Shown here: in pieces, positions 27,818-35,730 of the stretch
Layout: every line of letters begins with the position of its first letter
Numbering within the stretch: the first letter of the stretch is position 1
Assembly (NCBI GenBank): GCA_025357835.1
Contig: JANYLM010000044.1
Span: 1 to 35,730 of the forward strand
DNA length: 35,730 nucleotides
Origin: Gammaproteobacteria bacterium
GTDB lineage: Bacteria > Pseudomonadota > Gammaproteobacteria > Steroidobacterales > Steroidobacteraceae
Reading direction: 5' to 3'
Position numbers and translations under genes: made by a program
Notes under the pieces: generated by a model
Database searches by the model: none
The model's input: only the letters and a program-made list of their open reading frames with translations
What the model was told of the DNA's origin: nothing

Positions 27818-29773
27818 ATGCAGTCGATTTATCTCACGATCGCGTTGGCGCCGCTGGTGGCGGCCGTCATCGCCGGATTGTTCGGCAAGAGCATCGGCAG
27901 GGCAGGCGCGCACAGCATCACCATTTTGGGGGTGGGAATTTCCTGCATCCTGTCGTGCTACGTGCTCTATCAGATCGTGTTTGCAGGGCAGGCGCCGTTC
28001 AATGGCGCGGTCTATACCTGGCTGGTCAGCGACGGCGTGACCATGGACGTCGGGTTTTTGATCGACCGCCTTTCCGCGCTGATGATGGTGGTGGTGACCT
28101 TCGTGTCGCTGATGGTGCATGTCTACACCATCGGCTACATGCACGATGACGCGGGGTACCAGCGTTTCTTCAGCTACATCTCCTTGTTCACGTTTTCCAT
28201 GCTAATGCTGGTGATGTCGAACAATTTCGTACAATTGTTCTTTGGCTGGGAAGCCGTGGGCGTGGTGTCGTACTTGTTGATCGGATTCTGGTACACACGG
28301 CCGACAGCCATCTTCGCCAACTTGAAGGCCTTCTTGGTCAATCGCGTCGGCGATTTCGGGTTCGTCCTCGGCATTGCCGCCGTGCTGCGCTACACAGGGT
28401 CGATGGACTACGCGACGGTGTTTGCACACGCCGATCAAATTGCGGCGGCGCAGATTCATGTCAGCAGCAGCATCGTTTGGCCGGCCATTACCTTTACCTG
28501 CATTTGCTTATTCGTCGGCGCAATGGGCAAGTCCGCCCAGGTGCCGCTGCATGTGTGGCTGCCCGATTCCATGGAAGGCCCGACACCGATCTCGGCGTTG
28601 ATCCACGCCGCGACCATGGTGACGGCAGGCATCTTCATGGTGGCGCGTATGTCGCCACTGTTCGAGTTGTCGGAGACGGCGCTGTCGACGGTGTTGATCA
28701 TCGGATCGACCACGGCATTCTTCATGGGGCTGCTTGGCATCGTGAACAACGATATCAAGCGAGTGGTTGCCTATTCGACGCTGTCCCAGCTCGGCTACAT
28801 GACGGTGGCGCTCGGCGTATCGGCCTACAGCGCCGGTATTTTCCATCTCATGACGCATGCCTTCTTCAAGGCCCTGCTGTTCCTGGCGGCAGGCTCGGTG
28901 ATCATGGCCATGCATCATGAGCAGGATATGCGGAAAATGGGTGGCTTGAAGAAGTACATGCCGATCACCTATTGGACTTGCTTGGTGGGATCGTTAGCGC
29001 TGATCGGCTTTCCGGGGTCGTCGGGCTTCTTCTCCAAGGACGCCTTGATCGATGCCGTTCACGAATCGCATCGCACGGGTTCCGGTTACGCCTACTTCTG
29101 CGTGCTCACCGGCGTGTTCATTACCGCGCTGTACACCTTCCGTATGTTCTTCATGACCTTTGAGGGTAAGGAGCGTATGGATCACCACACTCAGGAACAT
29201 CTCCACGAGAGTCCCTGGGTGGTGACGGTGCCGCTGATATTGCTGGCCATTCCCTCGGCGCTGATCGGTTGGTTCGCGGTCAAGCCCGTGCTGTTCGGCG
29301 ACTATTTCGGCGGAGCCATTCACGTGCTGCCGGCAAACGATGTGCTCGGGCGTGTGGGTGAGGAATTTCACGGCTCCGGCGCCTTTGTGTGGTCGGCATT
29401 AACCGCGCTGCCGGTTTGGTTCGCCGCGTTGGGCGTATTCACCGCCTGGGTGTTCTTCCTCAAGAGGCCGGATCTCGCCGATTCCGCGGAACGTCGATTC
29501 AAATGGCTGCATACGATATTGGTCAACAAGTATGGGTTCGATTGGTTCAATGAGCATGTGATCATGGTGGCTGCGCGGGCCCTGGGCGGTGGTCTGTGGC
29601 GGTTCGGCGATCAGATTGTGATCGACGAGGGTCTGGTCAACGGCAGCGCGCGCACCGTCGGCTGGCTGGGATCCGTGATGCGCTACGCGCAGTCGGGGTA
29701 CCTGTACCACTACGCGTTTGCGATGATCTTAGGTCTGGCCTCCTTCCTGCTGTGGATTCTATGGCGAACATGA
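27818..29773 (+). CDS. nuoL: NADH-quinone oxidoreductase subunit L
   Basis: NuoL is the distal antiporter-like proton-pumping subunit, with the long lateral helix at its C-terminus. The 651-residue, highly hydrophobic protein has the family core: FGWEAVGVVSYLLIGFW with the conserved Glu, VPLHVWLPDSMEGPTPISAL with the discontinuous helix, and the KALLFLAAGSV lysine segment. The C-terminal part contains an amphipathic stretch consistent with the lateral helix. ATG 27818 follows nuoK by 14 bases. Confidence 0.97.
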   Translation: MQSIYLTIALAPLVAAVIAGLFGKSIGRAGAHSITILGVGISCILSCYVLYQIVFAGQAPFNGAVYTWLVSDGVTMDVGFLIDRLSALMMVVVTFVSLMVHVYTIGYMHDDAGYQRFFSYISLFTFSMLMLVMSNNFVQLFFGWEAVGVVSYLLIGFWYTRPTAIFANLKAFLVNRVGDFGFVLGIAAVLRYTGSMDYATVFAHADQIAAAQIHVSSSIVWPAITFTCICLFVGAMGKSAQVPLHVWLPDSMEGPTPISALIHAATMVTAGIFMVARMSPLFELSETALSTVLIIGSTTAFFMGLLGIVNNDIKRVVAYSTLSQLGYMTVALGVSAYSAGIFHLMTHAFFKALLFLAAGSVIMAMHHEQDMRKMGGLKKYMPITYWTCLVGSLALIGFPGSSGFFSKDALIDAVHESHRTGSGYAYFCVLTGVFITALYTFRMFFMTFEGKERMDHHTQEHLHESPWVVTVPLILLAIPSALIGWFAVKPVLFGDYFGGAIHVLPANDVLGRVGEEFHGSGAFVWSALTALPVWFAALGVFTAWVFFLKRPDLADSAERRFKWLHTILVNKYGFDWFNEHVIMVAARALGGGLWRFGDQIVIDEGLVNGSARTVGWLGSVMRYAQSGYLYHYAFAMILGLASFLLWILWRT

Positions 29774-31287
29774 TGTCGGGCGGTTACCTTCTGTCGCTGT
29801 TGATCTGGCTGCCCATCGTCGGCGGATTCGCCGTGCTGTTTTTTGGCGATCGAGTTCTCGTCGCGAAATGGCTGTCCTTGATCGTCAGCGGGTTGAGTTT
29901 GGTGCTGAGCGTGCCCCTGTGGACGTCTTTCAAGACTGGCACCGCGGCTATGCAATTCGTCGAACGCTCGCCGTGGATCTCCACCATTCATTCCGAGTAC
30001 TACATCGGGGTCGACGGTATTTCCATGCCGTTGATTTTGCTGACCACTTTTACCACCGTGCTCATCGTGATCGCGAGCTGGACGAATGTCGAAAAGCGCG
30101 TTGCGCAGTATTTCGCTGCCTTCTTGATACTGGAAGGGCTGATGATCGGCGTGTTCGCGGCGTTGGACGGAGTGCTGTTCTACGTGTTCTGGGAGGCCAT
30201 GCTCATTCCGATGTTCATCATCATCGGCGTGTGGGGCGGTCCGCGGCGTGTGTACGCCACCATCAAATTCTTCTTGTACACGTTCATCGGCTCGCTGCTG
30301 ATGTTGGTCGCGCTGATTTACATGTATTTGAAATCGGGGAGCTACGAACTGGCTGTGTTCCAGCACATGCCGCTGACGCTCACCGAGCAGACGTTCATCT
30401 TCTTGGCCTTTTTTGCGGCATTCGCGGTCAAGGTGCCGATGTGGCCGGTGCACACCTGGTTGCCCGATGCGCACGTGGAAGCGCCCACCGGCGGCTCGGT
30501 GGTGCTGGCGGCCATCATGCTAAAAATGGGCGGGTATGGCTTTCTGAGGTTCTCCCTGCCCATCGCACCCGACGCCAGCCGCGAACTGGATTGGCTCATC
30601 ATCGGACTGTCGTTGATCGCGGTGGTGTACATCGGTTTCGTGGCACTCGCGCAGCGCGACATGAAGAAGCTGATCGCGTATTCATCGATCGCGCACATGG
30701 GCTTTGTTACGCTCGGCATGTTCATCGGTTTCCAGATCGTGGCCGCCACGGGCAGAACCAGCGGCATCTCCATGGGTTTGGACGGCGCCATCGTCCAAAT
30801 GCTGTCGCATGGCCTGGTGTCTGGCGCGATGTTTCTGTGCGTCGGAGTTATGTACGATCGAGTCCATAGCCGCGAGATCAGCGCCTATGGCGGGGTGATC
30901 AATACCATGCCGAAGTTCGCGGCCTTCATGGTGCTGTTTGCCCTCGCGAATTCCGGCCTGCCCGGCACCTCGGGATTCATCGGCGAATTCATGGTGATAC
31001 TGGCGTCGTTCAAGGCAAACGTCTGGTATGCCTTCCTGGCCGCCACCATCCTAGTTCTAGGTGCGGCCTATACCCTGTGGTTGGTGAAGCGTGTCATCTT
31101 CGGCGAAGTCGCCAACGACAAGGTGGCGGCGCTCAAGGATCTCAATGGCCGCGAGTTTCTGGTACTCGGCGTGCTCGCCGCGGCGGTTCTGTTGGTCGGG
31201 CTATGGCCCGCGCCGCTGCTCGATGTGATGCGCGCGTCCACGCAGCAATTAGCCCAGCAGCTGCTGGTCTCGAAGATCGCTCCTTAA
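29770..31287 (+). CDS. nuoM: NADH-quinone oxidoreductase subunit M
   Basis: NuoM is the central antiporter-like proton-pumping subunit. The roughly 505-residue protein contains FWEAMLIPMFIIIGVWGG with the conserved Glu, VPMWPVHTWLPDAHVEAP, and lysine-containing helices. ATG 29770 overlaps the nuoL stop (ATGA), like other junctions in the operon. ATG 29761 and 29773 are in frame and equally close; none has a strong Shine-Dalgarno. The open frame extends back to 29596, but that part overlaps nuoL and is not conserved. Confidence 0.95.
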   Translation: MMSGGYLLSLLIWLPIVGGFAVLFFGDRVLVAKWLSLIVSGLSLVLSVPLWTSFKTGTAAMQFVERSPWISTIHSEYYIGVDGISMPLILLTTFTTVLIVIASWTNVEKRVAQYFAAFLILEGLMIGVFAALDGVLFYVFWEAMLIPMFIIIGVWGGPRRVYATIKFFLYTFIGSLLMLVALIYMYLKSGSYELAVFQHMPLTLTEQTFIFLAFFAAFAVKVPMWPVHTWLPDAHVEAPTGGSVVLAAIMLKMGGYGFLRFSLPIAPDASRELDWLIIGLSLIAVVYIGFVALAQRDMKKLIAYSSIAHMGFVTLGMFIGFQIVAATGRTSGISMGLDGAIVQMLSHGLVSGAMFLCVGVMYDRVHSREISAYGGVINTMPKFAAFMVLFALANSGLPGTSGFIGEFMVILASFKANVWYAFLAATILVLGAAYTLWLVKRVIFGEVANDKVAALKDLNGREFLVLGVLAAAVLLVGLWPAPLLDVMRASTQQLAQQLLVSKIAP

Positions 31288-31296
31288 GGTTCACGC

Positions 31297-32757
31297 ATGA
31301 ACTCCCTCGCTCAATTCAGTGTCAGCCAGTTCAATGCCGGACTGGTCTATGCATGCCCTGAGATTTTTCTGGGGCTTGCTGCCTGCGCGATTTTGATGCT
31401 GGATCTGCTGCTGAATGATGCCCAGCGCCGCTGGACCGGCGTGTTGGCGGTGATTAGTTTGCTTCTAACCACGATCTTGGTGACCCTGCAGCCGGTGGCA
31501 GGGAAGATCGTCGCGCTTGGCGGCCTGTTCGAATTGGATCGCATGGCGCAGGTGTTGAAAGTCGTCACTCTGCTGACCGTGGCGGTGGTCTTCGTCTATT
31601 CCACCGACTACCTTCAGCGTCGCGCCATTCTCAAAGGCGAGTACTACGTGCTGGGACTGTTCGCCACCTTGGGCGCCATGGTGCTGATTTCCGCGGGTAG
31701 CTTGATCACGCTGTATCTGGGTTTGGAATTGATGTCTCTGTGCCTGTACGCGATGGTGGCATTCGACCGGGACTCGGGCGTGGCGGCGGAGTCCGCGATC
31801 AAGTACTTCGTACTGGGATCCATGGCATCCGGAACGCTGTTGTACGGCATGTCGATTGTGTATGGGATGACAGGGAACCTAGAGCTCTCCGCCATTGCCG
31901 ACGCCGTCCATAACGGCTTGGGAGACAATATCGGATTGGTGTTCGGCATTGCCTTCCTCATCGTCGGCGTGGGATTCAAATTCGGCGCGGTACCCTTCCA
32001 CATGTGGATCCCGGATGTGTATGAGGGTTCGCCGACCTGTGTGACCGTATTCATCGGCACTGCGTCGAAGCTTGCCGCGTTCGCCCTCGCCATGCGTCTG
32101 CTGCCGGAGGCATTGGCGGGCTCGCAGGGCGACTGGAGCCAAATGCTGGTGGTGGTCGCGGTGCTGTCCATGGCCGTAGGCAACATCGTCGCCATCGCGC
32201 AAAGCAATATCAAGCGCATGCTCGCCTACTCGACGATTTCTCATGTGGGCTATATTTTGCTCGGCATCCTATCGGGCACGGCGCAGGGCTATCAAGCCTC
32301 AATGTTCTATATGATCAGTTACGTGATCGTCGCCGCCGGCGCATTCGGCATGATCCTGCTGCTGGCGCGCCAAGGCTTCGAGGCCGACAAGATCGTGGAC
32401 TTCCGCGGCCTCAATGCACGCAGCCCCTGGTTCGCCGGCATGATGGCGATACTCATGTTCAGCTTGGCGGGCCTGCCGCCCTTCATCGGATTCTGGGCCA
32501 AGCTCGGCGTCATCCAGGCCGTACTCGGCGTGAGCTACACGTGGCTCGCTGTGGTGGCGGTGCTGTTCTCCGTGGTGGGCGCATTTTTCTACCTGCGCAT
32601 CGTGAAGTTGATGTACTTCGACGAACCCACTGACGCGGCGACTATCGGCGGATCGGTACTGATGCGGACCGTACTCAGCGCCAATGCGTTACTTGCGTTT
32701 GGGCTGGGAGTGATTCCCGGAACCCTGCTACAGCTCTGTCAGCGAGCCTTGCAATAA
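31297..32757 (+). CDS. nuoN: NADH-quinone oxidoreductase subunit N
   Basis: NuoN is the antiporter-like proton-pumping subunit closest to NuoK and closes the operon. The 486-residue protein has the family segments LGLELMSLCLYAMVAFDRD with the conserved Glu, VPFHMWIPDVYEGSPTCVT, and the AYSTISHVGYILLG helix. ATG 31297 lies 9 bases after nuoM with AAGG upstream. tRNA-fMet follows after 88 bases with its own promoter. Confidence 0.97.
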   Translation: MNSLAQFSVSQFNAGLVYACPEIFLGLAACAILMLDLLLNDAQRRWTGVLAVISLLLTTILVTLQPVAGKIVALGGLFELDRMAQVLKVVTLLTVAVVFVYSTDYLQRRAILKGEYYVLGLFATLGAMVLISAGSLITLYLGLELMSLCLYAMVAFDRDSGVAAESAIKYFVLGSMASGTLLYGMSIVYGMTGNLELSAIADAVHNGLGDNIGLVFGIAFLIVGVGFKFGAVPFHMWIPDVYEGSPTCVTVFIGTASKLAAFALAMRLLPEALAGSQGDWSQMLVVVAVLSMAVGNIVAIAQSNIKRMLAYSTISHVGYILLGILSGTAQGYQASMFYMISYVIVAAGAFGMILLLARQGFEADKIVDFRGLNARSPWFAGMMAILMFSLAGLPPFIGFWAKLGVIQAVLGVSYTWLAVVAVLFSVVGAFFYLRIVKLMYFDEPTDAATIGGSVLMRTVLSANALLAFGLGVIPGTLLQLCQRALQ

Positions 32758-32802
32758 GGCTCTGACGGACCAGTAGAGTAGGAGTGCTACGCTCCGCGGC
32801 GC

Positions 32803-32830
32803 TTGCATTAGCGGAACAGCCCGGTACAAT
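32803..32830 (+). promoter_or_regulatory. Sigma-70 promoter of tRNA-fMet
   Basis: TTGCAT (32803-32808), a 16-base spacer, then TACAAT (32825-32830), followed by a GC-rich discriminator (GGGCGG). It lies 15 bases before the tRNA. GC-rich discriminators are typical of stringently controlled stable-RNA promoters. Good consensus match; untested. Confidence 0.7.
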
Positions 32831-32845
32831 GGGCGGCTCTTCCGG

Positions 32846-34531
<1,686 letters not shown>

Positions 34532-34535
<4 letters not shown>

Positions 34536-34753
34536 CGTTTGCCTCGCTTTCCAGGAAGGCGGGCGAGCCGCGTATTGATGTATTCATCCCGATACTTGTT
34601 CGGTCGAATCCTGTATTCGGCGAGAATCGTATCCACCGCCTGCCGGAGAATTACCTGCATTGGCACGAGCGTTTTGGCGCTCAGCCTCTTCAAATCCTGG
34701 TGCTGGGCGGGTGTCAGGTAGCACGCAATGGGCTTGTAATTGACCGCGGCCAT
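34532..34753 (-). CDS. Small ribbon-helix-helix-like DNA-binding protein (putative)
   Basis: This 73-residue basic protein begins MAAVNYKPIACYLTPAQHQDL. The short beta-strand (KPIACYLTP) is followed by two predicted helices (AQHQDLKRLSAK and MQVILRQAVDTILAEYR), as in Arc/CopG-type ribbon-helix-helix repressors. The tail is Arg/Lys-rich. ATG 34753 has AGGA 7 bases upstream. Its stop overlaps the recombinase start by 4 bases, so the two are translationally coupled. It may be an autoregulator or recombination directionality factor for the recombinase. The family assignment rests on pattern only. Confidence 0.6.
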
Positions 34754-34763
34754 GATTCGTTCC

Positions 34764-34781
34764 TACGGTAATGTCACCGTA
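34764..34781. promoter_or_regulatory. Inverted repeat upstream of the ribbon-helix-helix gene (possible operator)
   Basis: TACGGT (34764-34769) and ACCGTA (34776-34781) are perfect inverted 6-mers with a 6-base spacer, ending 10 bases before the ATG on the minus strand. One arm touches the AGGA ribosome-binding site. Ribbon-helix-helix repressors commonly bind such short inverted operators next to their own genes. Confidence 0.45.
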
Positions 34782-34783
34782 TG

Positions 34784-34969
34784 CTACTTCGAGTCGCACG
34801 TAGCCGCAACACTCCAATCTTTGCGAGCCAAATCGCGCGCGATTAACTCAATCAGCCTTATGGCCGTTGCGCTTGGCTTCATGCACGCTGTTGGCGCGGC
34901 CGCCGTTCCCTTCTGACGCAGTGAATGCGCTTTGTGCGTGAGCGGGACAAAGAAGTCCCGCTCACGCAC
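34784..34969 (-). CDS. Possible small ORF, unrecognised
   Basis: A 61-codon frame with GTG start at 34969 ends 30 bases before the ribbon-helix-helix gene. Its first 12 codons lie wholly in a perfect inverted repeat (34933-34970) and no Shine-Dalgarno is visible. The segment ATAIRLIELIARDLARKDW, cited by its core IRLIELIARDL, could be an amphipathic helix. No family was recognised. It may be non-coding. Confidence 0.22.
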   Translation of the reverse strand: MRERDFFVPLTHKAHSLRQKGTAAAPTACMKPSATAIRLIELIARDLARKDWSVAATCDSK

Positions 34970-34970
34970 A
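34933..34970. repeat. Perfect 16-bp inverted repeat
   Basis: TGTGCGTGAGCGGGAC (34933-34948) and its exact reverse complement (34955-34970) are separated by the 6-base spacer AAAGAA. There is no T-run on either strand. It sits downstream of the AlpA-like gene (57 bases after its stop) and before the ribbon-helix-helix/recombinase pair, so an atypical terminator is possible. A protein-binding or DNA-processing site is an alternative. Confidence 0.85.
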
Positions 34971-35027
34971 GCGGTGTCGTTGGGGCGTCCCCCGCATCAA
35001 TTCGAGTTGAGACGGGTCCATGTCGCC

Positions 35028-35474
35028 TCAATCATCCTTGAGCAACACGGGAATCTCGATCTTTCTTTTCGACCTGGTTCGAGCAGACGTCCGCATCGAT
35101 CTCCCGCAGGGTGAGGAGAAGTCGAGCGGCAGGAAGTGTTGCCGAGAACTGCGTTCGCGACCCTGATAAGAGCGAGCGATAACTCGCGGCGCGCTTGCCT
35201 TGATCGTCAGCTCCCGAGTCATCCAGGTGAGAACATCGGAGCGCAACCAACCGATCCGGCGTCCACGATATTGGCATTCTCTTGGAAATCTGCCGACCAG
35301 CGCTAATCCGCAGAGTATCCACGTCGGCCGCCGCGTTAGACGCGCGACATCGTGTGCGCTGAGAATGTCTTGCCATGCGGGCAGTGGTTCGTTCACCCAG
35401 CGCGACAGTGCCACGCGGGTGCAGGAAAGGCGCAGTTGGGAGTTGGGGTTGGCATCGCTCAATTCGGTGTTCAT
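35028..35474 (-). CDS. AlpA-like transcriptional regulator or excisionase (putative)
   Basis: The 148-residue product has a central AlpA/excisionase-like winged-helix segment (about residues 34-84). DILSAHDVARLTRRP is followed by GRFPRECQYRGRRIGWLRSDV, cited by its cores GRFPRE and IGWLRSDVLTWM, as in AlpA proteins where a GRFP turn precedes a glycine-rich wing and W-x-x-S/E-D-V. ATG 35474 is chosen because GAGGA lies 4 bases upstream; a TTG at 35501 would add nine residues. The C-terminal 60 residues are basic and Ser/Arg-rich, and unrecognised. Such proteins control integrase expression or act as directionality factors. Confidence 0.6.
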   Translation of the reverse strand: MNTELSDANPNSQLRLSCTRVALSRWVNEPLPAWQDILSAHDVARLTRRPTWILCGLALVGRFPRECQYRGRRIGWLRSDVLTWMTRELTIKASAPRVIARSYQGRERSSRQHFLPLDFSSPCGRSMRTSARTRSKRKIEIPVLLKDD

Positions 35475-35644
35475 GCAATCCTCGTCGCGTAGTTCGTGCA
35501 ATTCAAAGGCGAGCTGTCACTGGCGAGCAGTGTTGCCTAAGATGCAGGCGAAAAGGATTACAGAGAATCGAGCGAAAAACGGCCTAAACAGCGGAGTGCC
35601 AGCGCCTGAACACATCAACGTCACGTCGGCGCTGTAGGGTATCG

Positions 35645-35730
35645 ATGCAAATCCAATACATACCCGGCCGATGGATGGTGATACGAAACGCCTACTCGGG
35701 CGACGCAGCCTTCGGCGCACGCCGCCGACA
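35645..35730 (+). CDS. Start of an unidentified gene, cut by the window edge
   Basis: An ATG at 35645 with AGGG 5 bases upstream opens a frame that remains open for 28 codons to the end (MQIQYIPGRWMVIRN...). The codon use and ribosome-binding site look real, but too little is visible to name a family. It is divergent from the AlpA-like gene across 170 bases. That gap holds a CAGCGCC/GGCGCTG inverted repeat (35600-35606 and 35628-35634) and no other recognised gene. Confidence 0.4.
   Translation, partial: MQIQYIPGRWMVIRNAYSGDAAFGARRR

Noticed and set aside
29868..30869. 333-codon plus-strand frame inside nuoM
   Set aside because: Out-of-frame shadow of nuoM, rich in Arg/His and without membrane segments or a recognisable family.
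35517..35720. 67-codon minus-strand frame at the window end
   Set aside because: It overlaps the better supported plus-strand start at 35645 and the AlpA-side upstream region. Composition is Arg-rich with no recognisable domain.

Overview
The window is a stretch of a proteobacterial chromosome, most likely a deep-branching gammaproteobacterium (Xanthomonadales/Nevskiales/Steroidobacterales-like). This is inferred from gene order and protein style, not from a marker tree. The order hrcA-grpE-dnaK-dnaJ-dapB-carAB-greA-yhbY-rlmE-ftsH-folP-glmM-tpiA-secG-tRNA-Leu-nuoA..N-tRNA-fMet is the classical gammaproteobacterial arrangement. nuoC and nuoD are separate genes here, whereas they are fused in E. 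coli.

Positions 1-6168 hold a partial nadK (minus strand) divergent from a heat-shock and lysine-pathway cluster (hrcA, grpE, dnaK, dnaJ, dapB). The cluster has two sigma-32-like promoters, before grpE and before dnaK, each starting inside the end of the preceding gene. A textbook terminator hairpin lies between dnaK and dnaJ. Positions 6169-11673 hold carA-carB (pyrimidine/arginine precursor synthesis) behind a candidate promoter and a long leader hairpin, then greA and a DUF4149-type membrane protein. A short degenerate copy of the greA start lies at the carB stop. Positions 11819-18404 hold yhbY (minus), then rlmE, ftsH, folP, glmM, tpiA, secG and tRNA-Leu(GAG): ribosome and RNA maturation, membrane proteolysis, folate, cell-wall precursor, glycolysis and secretion.

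Positions 18495-32757 are a complete 14-gene nuo operon for respiratory complex I. The genes are packed with 1-10 nt overlaps or short gaps, with one candidate extended -10 promoter in front. Initiator tRNA-fMet follows behind its own promoter.

At 32901 the conserved synteny ends. A large serine recombinase is transcribed toward the tRNA, and its last codons and stop lie inside the 3' end of tRNA-fMet. It is translationally coupled to a small ribbon-helix-helix-like protein that has an inverted repeat (possible operator) just upstream. Beyond it are a perfect 16-bp inverted repeat, an AlpA-like regulator or excisionase and the start of an unidentified gene at the window edge. This 2.8-kb end is interpreted as one terminus of an integrated genetic element whose other end lies outside the window. 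It is the most novel part; the remainder is core genome with several regulatory details worth checking. No CRISPR array, insertion sequence or rRNA was seen, and no gene-free gap exceeds 300 bases.
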